From: Serratia fonticola
GTDB taxonomy: Bacteria; Pseudomonadota; Gammaproteobacteria; Enterobacterales; Enterobacteriaceae
Direction of reading: 5' to 3'
Assembly: GCF_006715025.1 (NCBI RefSeq)
Contig: NZ_VFMK01000001.1
Span: 5,022,001-5,086,000 of the forward strand
Length of the DNA stretch: 64,000 nucleotides
Positions 45,793 to 52,036 of the stretch are shown piece after piece. The number at the start of each line of letters is the position of its first letter. Position 1 is the first letter of the stretch. A model generated the notes under the pieces. It was not told the DNA's origin. It worked only from the letters and a program-made list of their open reading frames with translations, and searched no databases. The position numbers and the translations under genes were made by a program.

Positions 45793-47487
45793 ATGACAAC
45801 TTCGGGCACGCCTCAACAAGGCCAACGCTTCACCGGCGCGCAGCTGATTATCCATCTGCTGGAGCGTCAGGGTATTACCACTATTGCCGGCATTCCCGGC
45901 GGGGCTGCGCTGCCGCTGTATGATGCACTGAGCCAAAGCACCACCATCCGGCACATTCTGGCCCGCCATGAACAAGGCGCCGGTTTTATGGCTCAGGGTA
46001 TGGCACGCGCCAACGGCAAGGCCGCGGTCTGTATCGCTTCCAGCGGCCCGGGTGCTACCAATCTGGTGACCGCCATTGCCGATGCCAAACTCGACTCCAT
46101 CCCGCTGGTGTGTATTACCGGCCAGGTACCTTCCTCAATGATCGGGACCGACGCCTTTCAGGAAGTCGATACCTATGGTATTTCGATCCCAATAACCAAA
46201 TACAACCATTTGGTACGCGATATCCGTGAGTTGCCGCAGGTGATCTGCGACGCATTCCGCATCGCCGAATCTGGCCGCCCTGGTCCAGTCTGGATCGACA
46301 TCCCGAAAGACGTCCAAACCGCCGAAATCGAATGGGATCAATTACCACCGATAGCCAAACCCGATGCCCCGCCAGCCTTTGATATCAAACAGGTTGAACA
46401 AGCTGCAGCAATGATCAATCAGGCCAAACGCCCGATACTCTATCTGGGGGGCGGCATTATCTGTGCAGAGGCCCATAAGCCCGCGCTGGAAATGGCCGAA
46501 CGTGCCAACCTGCCGACGACAATGACCCTGATGGCGCTGGGGGCGATGCCGGTTGAACATCCGCTGTCATTGGGGATGTTGGGCATGCACGCCGCACGCA
46601 GTACTAACTTTATCCTGCAGGAAGCCGATCTGCTGATCGTGCTGGGTGCCCGTTTCGACGACCGTGCCATCGGTAAAACCGAGCAATTCTGCCCGAATGC
46701 CAAAATTATCCACGTAGATATCGATCGTGCCGAACTCGGCAAGGTGAAACAGGCCAATATCGCCATCCATGCTGATGTCAGCCAGGTTCTGCAGCAGTTG
46801 TTACCAATGATCGAAGCACAGCCGCGTACCGAGTGGATAAGCACCGTAAACAATCTGAAACGGGAATTCCCTTTCAATATGCCGAATGTGGAAGATCCGC
46901 TGAGCCATTACGGATTGGTCAAAGCCGCAGCCCGCTGCGTAGATGAAAATGCCATTATCACCACGGATGTCGGCCAACATCAGATGTGGGTTGCACAGGC
47001 TTATCCGCTGAGCCGCCCGCGCCAATGGCAAACCTCCGGCGGTTTGGGCACCATGGGTTTTGGCCTCCCTGCCGCGATCGGCGCCGCACTGGCGGAACCT
47101 CAGCGTAAGGTATTGTGTTTCTCGGGTGATGGCAGTCTGATGATGAATATCCAGGAAATGGCCACCGCCGTTGAGCACAATCTGGATGTGAAAATCATTC
47201 TGATGAATAACCAGGCCCTGGGGCTGGTGCACCAGCAGCAAACGTTGTTCTATCAGCAGCATATCTTTGCCGCCACCTATCCTAAACGTACCGATTTCCT
47301 GAAAATTGCCGCGGGTTTTGGTTTGGATACTTGTGATTTAAACGCAGAAGAAGACCCACAGGCCGCGCTGATGGCCGCGATCCAGCGCCCCGGTCCTTGC
47401 CTTATCCACGCGCTGATTGATATTAATGAAAAAGTCTACCCAATGGTGCCACCGGGTGCCGCCAACATTGAAATGATTGGAGAATAA
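45793..47487 (+). CDS. ilvB: Acetolactate synthase I large subunit
   Basis: IlvB is the catalytic subunit of AHAS I, the valine-sensitive isozyme. The 564-residue protein shows the catalytic Glu in ARHEQGAGFMAQGMA, SGPGATNLVTAIADAKLDS and the ThDP site GDGSLMMNIQEMATA. It is closer to E. coli IlvB than to the IlvI in this window. In E. coli ilvBN is at about 82 minutes; here it lies between thiQ and yabI. Confidence 0.97.
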   Translation: MTTSGTPQQGQRFTGAQLIIHLLERQGITTIAGIPGGAALPLYDALSQSTTIRHILARHEQGAGFMAQGMARANGKAAVCIASSGPGATNLVTAIADAKLDSIPLVCITGQVPSSMIGTDAFQEVDTYGISIPITKYNHLVRDIRELPQVICDAFRIAESGRPGPVWIDIPKDVQTAEIEWDQLPPIAKPDAPPAFDIKQVEQAAAMINQAKRPILYLGGGIICAEAHKPALEMAERANLPTTMTLMALGAMPVEHPLSLGMLGMHAARSTNFILQEADLLIVLGARFDDRAIGKTEQFCPNAKIIHVDIDRAELGKVKQANIAIHADVSQVLQQLLPMIEAQPRTEWISTVNNLKREFPFNMPNVEDPLSHYGLVKAAARCVDENAIITTDVGQHQMWVAQAYPLSRPRQWQTSGGLGTMGFGLPAAIGAALAEPQRKVLCFSGDGSLMMNIQEMATAVEHNLDVKIILMNNQALGLVHQQQTLFYQQHIFAATYPKRTDFLKIAAGFGLDTCDLNAEEDPQAALMAAIQRPGPCLIHALIDINEKVYPMVPPGAANIEMIGE

Positions 47488-47490
47488 GCC

Positions 47491-47784
47491 ATGCAATCAC
47501 TACAAAAGAATCCACAGGTGATCCTGGAACTGGCGGTACGTAACCACCCGGGCGTAATGACACACGTTTGCGGCCTGTTTGCGCGCCGTGCTTTCAACGT
47601 GGAAGGTATTCTGTGTATGCCGCTGAAAGACGGGACACAGAGCCGCATCTGGCTACTGGTGGCCGACGATCAGCGTCTGGTGCAGATGATCAGCCAGGTG
47701 GAAAAACTGGAGGACGTACTGCAGGTAAAACGCCATAGCGAAGATATACGGGTGTTCGAGCAGTTGGAGGCTTTCTTCCAGTAA
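47491..47784 (+). CDS. ilvN: Acetolactate synthase I small subunit
   Basis: IlvN is the valine-binding regulatory subunit of AHAS I. The 97-residue product is a single ACT domain (ILELAVRNHPGVMTHVCGLFARRAFNVEGI) and has the length of E. coli IlvN. It begins 3 bases after ilvB. Confidence 0.97.
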   Translation: MQSLQKNPQVILELAVRNHPGVMTHVCGLFARRAFNVEGILCMPLKDGTQSRIWLLVADDQRLVQMISQVEKLEDVLQVKRHSEDIRVFEQLEAFFQ

Positions 47785-47803
47785 GCTTTCGCGGTTGAAT
47801 GTT

Positions 47804-47832
47804 AAAGGCCGGAGTGGTTAGCCCCCGGCCTT
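47804..47832. terminator. Terminator hairpin between ilvN and dinQ
   Basis: AAAGGCCGG and CCGGCCTT form an 8-bp GC-rich stem with a 12-base loop. It stands between the convergent ilvN and dinQ and can serve both strands, though neither T-run is strong. Confidence 0.6.
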
Positions 47833-47845
47833 AGCTACGTTTCCG

Positions 47846-47938
47846 TTATCTGTTCAGTAACTGAAGCAGATAACGGATCAGTTCCAGCAACGCGATCAGC
47901 GCCCCAAGAACGATGATTGCTTTATCGATATCAATCAT
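47846..47938 (-). CDS. dinQ: DinQ-like small membrane toxin
   Basis: This 30-residue peptide contains KAIIVLGALIALLELIR and then YLLQLLNR, nearly the same as the 27-residue E. coli DinQ, an SOS-induced inner-membrane peptide that depolarises the membrane and is silenced by the antisense RNA AgrB. It is one hydrophobic helix. A GGAG ribosome site lies 7 bases before the ATG but sits in a perfect 7-bp hairpin (ACTCCAT-GAA-ATGGAGT, 47961-47945), so translation should be shut off unless the leader is remodelled. No other gene overlaps it. No LexA box of the form CTGT-N8-ACAG was found. Confidence 0.85.
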   Translation of the reverse strand: MIDIDKAIIVLGALIALLELIRYLLQLLNR

Positions 47939-48011
47939 CCGGTTACTCCATTTCATGGAGTGAGCCACCGCCGCTTACCCTTACATTGCCTGTCACAGCG
48001 CAGCACTCAGT

Positions 48012-48045
48012 TGTTAGATGAATGCGGCTTCACTCCGGCCAGAGC
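48012..48045. repeat. Target copy of the antisense 5' end, in the dinQ leader
   Basis: TGTTAGATGAATGCGGCTTCA on the plus strand is repeated at 48228-48248; the following bases are also similar (CCGGCCAGAGC versus CCGGTCAGAGC). Because dinQ is read on the minus strand, its leader is complementary to the antisense RNA over this stretch. Confidence 0.85.
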
Positions 48046-48137
48046 ATCGGATAACGGCACCACCCGTACACCCGACCAGGGCTTGAATATGTCCATGCGC
48101 ACACCGAAGTAAAGACAGCAACAGAGCTAACCCGCTG

Positions 48138-48143
48138 ATTATA
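48138..48143 (-). promoter_or_regulatory. Candidate -10 of the dinQ promoter
   Basis: On the minus strand TATAAT, a perfect -10, lies within the inverted repeat CTGATT-AAGATAT-AATCAG. A start near 48131 would give a leader of about 190 bases covering the antisense target. No good -35 is present. Confidence 0.45.
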
Positions 48144-48192
48144 TCTTAATCAGTTCAAGGCACGACATACTAGATATCCGATTTCTGAGCTT

Positions 48193-48221
48193 TTGACATT
48201 GGAGGGTATCAAAGATAAAAT
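48193..48221 (+). promoter_or_regulatory. Promoter of the antisense RNA
   Basis: TTGACA (48193-48198), a 17-base spacer, and TAAAAT (48216-48221) form a near-consensus sigma-70 promoter. Transcription would begin at about 48228-48229, the first base of the repeat shared with the dinQ leader. Confidence 0.85.
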
Positions 48222-48227
48222 TGATCC

Positions 48228-48313
48228 TGTTAGATGAATGCGGCTTCAACCGGTCAGAGCTACCCACTCGACACCGGGAAATAAAAAAACCGACCTCACC
48301 AGTCGGTTTTTTT
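48228..48313 (+). ncRNA. Antisense RNA to dinQ (AgrB-like)
   Basis: The predicted RNA is about 85 nt, from the strong promoter to a terminator stem ACCGAC/GTCGGT followed by seven T. Its first 21 bases are perfectly complementary to the dinQ leader at 48012-48032. The arrangement (divergent, trans-like pairing to the leader, constitutive-type promoter) matches agrB and dinQ of E. coli. The RNA itself has not been shown here. Confidence 0.8.
48284..48313. terminator. Bidirectional terminator of the antisense RNA and yabI
   Basis: AAAAAAACCGAC and GTCGGTTTTTTT form a stem with U-runs on both strands. It ends the antisense RNA on the plus strand and yabI on the minus strand, whose stop is 11 bases away. 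Confidence 0.9.
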
Positions 48314-48323
48314 ACGTCTGAAA

Positions 48324-49091
48324 TCAGCCCGCCAACACTTTCCACAGCAAATGCTGGTATACCGGCATCAACGCCTGTTGATGCATGTAATAGAAACACA
48401 CCAGCGCCCCTATCCAGCAAGCGATACAAGCCAATCGCAACCGCATCGGGGATAGCCAGCGGGACAGCTTATCGCTTCCGCGTTTCCCCTCACGCCACCA
48501 ACGCCAACTCAGCCAGACGGCTAGCCAGGCCAACACGACGACGCCAAACAGTAACCATTTGAACAGAGTGCTATTGGCGCTGGCTGGGATATCAATCGCC
48601 ACGCCCGCCAGAATACCAGGGAAAAAATAGACCGGTGGCCAGGTCAGGCAACCGATGATATTCGGCAGAGCAAACTTGTAAGGGGGCAGATCGAGCATAC
48701 CGGCTACCATTGGCACCAGCGGGCGCGTTGGCCCAACAAAGCGGCCAATCAATACGGTTATGATGCTGTGCTGGTGCAGTGCATGCTCGGTTTTATCCAG
48801 CATCGCCTGGTTCTTTTTCAGGAATGACCAACGGTGCAGCGGCCCTTTAAAGGCTCGCCCGATGAAATAGGAGATCCAGTCTCCCAGCAGACAGCCGACA
48901 ATACCGGCTCCCCAAGCCATATAGAAATCAACCTGCCCACTACCAATGAGTGCGCCAATGCTGGCCATCATCACCGTGCCTGGCAGTAATAACCCCACCA
49001 GCGCCAGCGACTCCAGAAACGCCACCAACATCACAACTATCAGGGTGAAAGCCAATGACTGCGTGACCAAATGTTGTAAATAGGCTTCCAT
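48324..49091 (-). CDS. yabI: DedA-family membrane protein YabI
   Basis: YabI belongs to the DedA family, implicated in recycling of lipid carriers and membrane homeostasis. The 255-residue protein has the family motif FGRFVGPTRPLVPMVAGML as GRFVGPTRPLVPMVAGMLD near 117-135, the upstream LESLALVGLLLPGT with its membrane-embedded Glu, and a C-terminal pair of membrane segments. The start MEAYLQHLVTQ agrees with E. coli; 22 upstream in-frame residues were dropped. Neighbours are as in E. coli except that araC-araBAD is missing. Confidence 0.95.
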   Translation of the reverse strand: MEAYLQHLVTQSLAFTLIVVMLVAFLESLALVGLLLPGTVMMASIGALIGSGQVDFYMAWGAGIVGCLLGDWISYFIGRAFKGPLHRWSFLKKNQAMLDKTEHALHQHSIITVLIGRFVGPTRPLVPMVAGMLDLPPYKFALPNIIGCLTWPPVYFFPGILAGVAIDIPASANSTLFKWLLFGVVVLAWLAVWLSWRWWREGKRGSDKLSRWLSPMRLRLACIACWIGALVCFYYMHQQALMPVYQHLLWKVLAG

Positions 49092-49207
49092 TAAACCTCT
49101 GTTCGTTAGCAAAACGCGCGGGCGGAGGATTGTCCTGTGCTGGCAAAAACGAGTCAACCGCTGAATTGTATGTAGATTTGCTCAATCCGGCCAATAATAG
49201 ACAATTA

Positions 49208-49223
49208 CTGTATAAAAACCCAT
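49208..49223. promoter_or_regulatory. Degenerate SOS (LexA) box upstream of polB
   Basis: CTGTATAAAAACCCAT keeps the left half of the E. coli polB LexA site (CTGTATAAAACCACAG, from memory) but the right half ACAG is CCAT. LexA binding would be weak or lost. Confidence 0.45.
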
Positions 49224-49225
49224 AC

Positions 49226-49286
49226 TATACCCGTCGTGTTTCAAGCTGCAGCGTTGTTACCTGCAGCTTGTAATCCATAGGGTATA
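49226..49286. repeat. Mini-ERIC, 61 bp
   Basis: The element has the terminal TATACCC/GGGTATA inverted repeat and an inner AAGCTGCAG/CTGCAGCTT pair but lacks the central ERIC palindrome. It starts two bases after the candidate SOS box and lies in the polB leader. Confidence 0.8.
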
Positions 49287-49365
49287 TCATTTTCAGCACC
49301 CAGGTTTTCACTACACAGTGTTATGCAAACAGCTAGCAAGACGACGGTTTGAAAAACAGGGGTAT

Positions 49366-51732
49366 ATGACATCACCACAACAGGGTTTCCTACTTACTCG
49401 CCATTGGCGTGACACACCGGCCGGTACCGAGGTTGAATTCTGGCTGGCGACCGACAGCGGGCCACAACAATTGCGGCTGGCATCGCAAACCTCCGTGGCA
49501 TTTATCCCCGCCGAACAGCGCCAGCGGGCAGAGTTACTGCTGCGTGAAGAGCGCCATATTGAACTGAAACCACTGCCACTGCTGGATTTCCATTCAAGGC
49601 CGGTGATAGGCCTCTATTGCCGTCAGCACCGTCAGTTAATCAAGTTGGAAAAGTTACTGAAGGAAGGCGGGATTCAGGTTTATGAAGCCGATATACGCCC
49701 ACCAGAGCGTTATTTGATGGAGCGTTTTATCACTGCGCCGGTTTGGTTCAACGGTCAACCCGGCGGCGAGCGCCTGTGGCTCAACGGCCAGATGAAGCCC
49801 TGCCCTGATTATCGCCCTGCGCTGAAGCTGGTCTCGCTGGATATTGAAACCACCGCCCACGGCGAGCTTTATTCCATTGCGCTGGAAGGCTGCGGCCAGC
49901 GCCAGGTGTATATGCTTGGCCCGGCCAATGGTGGCAATCCACCGCTGGATTTCGACCTGGAATACTGCAATAGCCGTCCACTCCTGCTTGAACGGCTGAA
50001 TCAGTGGTTGGAACAGCACGATCCCGACGCCATCATCGGCTGGAATCTGGTGCAGTTCGATCTGCGGGTATTGCAAAAGCATGCCGAACGCTATCAGATC
50101 CCGCTGCGTTTTGGCCGGGGTGGCAACCTGCTGGAATGGCGGGAACATGGCTTTAAGCAAAACCACTTCTTCGCCTCGGCTACCGGGCGGTTGATTATCG
50201 ACGGCATTGAGGCGTTGAAGTCGGCAACCTGGAATTTCCCCTCGTTCAGCCTGGAATATGTTTCGCAGACACTACTGGGGGAAGGGAAATCGATCGATAA
50301 CCCTTATCAGCGCATGGCGGAGATAGACCGCCGTTTTGCCGAAGACAAACCCGCATTGGCACGTTATAACCTGAAAGATTGTGAACTGGTGACGCGTATT
50401 TTCGCCAAAACCGAGTTGTTAACCTTCCTGTTAGAACGGGCTACGGTGACCGGCCTGGCAGCCGATCGCAGCGGCGGATCGGTGGCCGCATTCAGTCACC
50501 TTTATATCCCGCGTATGCATCGTCAAGGCTATGTCGCCCCCAATCTGGGGGAATTGCCGGAAGAGCACAGCCCCGGTGGCTTCGTCATGGATTCACAACC
50601 CGGTCTGTACGACTCGGTCCTGGTACTGGATTACAAAAGTCTATACCCATCAATCATCCGCACTTTCCTGATCGATCCCGTCGGGTTAGTGGAAGGGATG
50701 CAACATCCAGACGATGAAAACTCGGTACCGGGTTTTCGCCAGGCTCGCTTCTCACGCAGCAAACACTGCCTGCCGGAGATTGTCCGCCAAATCTGGCAGG
50801 GGCGCGAAACGGCAAAACGTCAAGGTAACAAACCCCTGTCTCAAGCGCTGAAGATCATCATGAATGCCTTCTACGGCGTACTGGGATCGAGCGGCTGCCG
50901 CTTTTTTGATCCCCGGCTGGCCTCGTCAATCACCCTGCGCGGCCATGAAATCATGCGCCAGACGCGGGAGTTGATTGAAGCAAAAGGCTACCAGGTGATC
51001 TATGGCGATACGGATTCCACCTTCGTCTGGCTGAAGAAAGCCCACAGCGAGCAGCAGGCCAGCGAAATTGGCCGCGAACTGGTGACTCACGTCAACCAAT
51101 GGTGGCAGCAACATTTACGGCAGCACTATAAGCTGGATAATGCGTTGGAGCTGGAGTTTGAAACTCACTACTCACGCTTTTTGATGCCCACCGTTCGCGG
51201 TGCTGAACAGGGCAGCAAAAAACGTTATGCTGGATTAATCACCAAACCGGACGGCAGCGAAGAGATGGTGTATAAAGGTCTGGAAACGGTACGTACCGAC
51301 TGGACCCCGCTCGCGCAGCAATTCCAGCAACAACTCTACCAACGTATTTTTAAGCAGCAACCTTATCAGGATTTTGTGCGCGACTATGTCGCTCAAACGC
51401 TGAACGGGGAATTTGACGATCAGTTGGTGTATCGCAAGCGCCTACGGCGGAAATTGGATGACTATCAGCGAAATGTCCCGCCTCATGCTCGTGCAGCGCG
51501 TATCGCCGACGATTATAACCGCCAACAAGGGCGGCCCTTACAGTATCAGAACGGGGGCTGGATCAGCTATGTGATGACCGTCGCCGGGCCGGAGCCGTTG
51601 GAAACCCGGCACTCGGCGATCGATTACGATCACTATCTCGAACGCCAGTTGCAACCGGTGGCAGACGCTATACTACCATTCCTGCACGACGATTTTGCAA
51701 CGCTGGTAACCGGGCAGATGGGGCTTTTCTGA
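49366..51732 (+). CDS. polB: DNA polymerase II
   Basis: Pol II is the SOS-inducible family-B polymerase with 3'-5' exonuclease that restarts stalled forks and does limited translesion synthesis. The 788-residue protein shows Exo I SLDIETT near 157-163, Exo II IIGWNLVQFDLR, Exo III YNLKDCELV, polymerase motif A DYKSLYPSIIR and motif C YGDTDS. The ATG at 49366 was chosen for MTSPQQGFLLTRHWRDTP, which aligns to E. coli; 16 earlier codons are unrelated. Confidence 0.97.
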   Translation: MTSPQQGFLLTRHWRDTPAGTEVEFWLATDSGPQQLRLASQTSVAFIPAEQRQRAELLLREERHIELKPLPLLDFHSRPVIGLYCRQHRQLIKLEKLLKEGGIQVYEADIRPPERYLMERFITAPVWFNGQPGGERLWLNGQMKPCPDYRPALKLVSLDIETTAHGELYSIALEGCGQRQVYMLGPANGGNPPLDFDLEYCNSRPLLLERLNQWLEQHDPDAIIGWNLVQFDLRVLQKHAERYQIPLRFGRGGNLLEWREHGFKQNHFFASATGRLIIDGIEALKSATWNFPSFSLEYVSQTLLGEGKSIDNPYQRMAEIDRRFAEDKPALARYNLKDCELVTRIFAKTELLTFLLERATVTGLAADRSGGSVAAFSHLYIPRMHRQGYVAPNLGELPEEHSPGGFVMDSQPGLYDSVLVLDYKSLYPSIIRTFLIDPVGLVEGMQHPDDENSVPGFRQARFSRSKHCLPEIVRQIWQGRETAKRQGNKPLSQALKIIMNAFYGVLGSSGCRFFDPRLASSITLRGHEIMRQTRELIEAKGYQVIYGDTDSTFVWLKKAHSEQQASEIGRELVTHVNQWWQQHLRQHYKLDNALELEFETHYSRFLMPTVRGAEQGSKKRYAGLITKPDGSEEMVYKGLETVRTDWTPLAQQFQQQLYQRIFKQQPYQDFVRDYVAQTLNGEFDDQLVYRKRLRRKLDDYQRNVPPHARAARIADDYNRQQGRPLQYQNGGWISYVMTVAGPEPLETRHSAIDYDHYLERQLQPVADAILPFLHDDFATLVTGQMGLF

Positions 51733-52036
51733 GCGGTAAAAAAGAGAGAAAACGGGAAGAGAAAATTCATCGGGTTTTGCAGGTGACGAACGCGCCGCCT
51801 TCCATTACCATAGCGCCCTTCCTAAATTCTGAACCACTACTCATCACCCGTTACAGCCTGTGCCGTCAAAAGACGCCTGCATGGTGGGTAAAGCTATTGC
51901 CCATCAAATGCAAAAACCGGGATCTCTTCAGGAGTGGTTGGAAAGAGGCAGCGAATAGCAGACTGTTGAAACAGGTTACCGAGGCCTTTTACGCCAGGTA
52001 ACAAGACTTACTTAATAAGAATCGAGCCGACAAACT
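51733..52036. other. Gap between polB and rapA
   Basis: About 300 bases with no gene seen. The first 40 bases after the polB stop are purine-rich without a clear hairpin. The rapA promoter should be in the right half; no hexamer pair was convincing. Confidence 0.4.

Noticed and set aside
48046..48190. LexA box controlling dinQ
   Set aside because: E. coli dinQ is SOS controlled, but no CTGT-N8-ACAG sequence is present; the CTGATT/AATCAG palindrome has the wrong spacing.
49092..49365. Remnant of araC-araBAD between yabI and polB
   Set aside because: The gap is short and holds only the degenerate LexA site and mini-ERIC; no ara sequence was seen.
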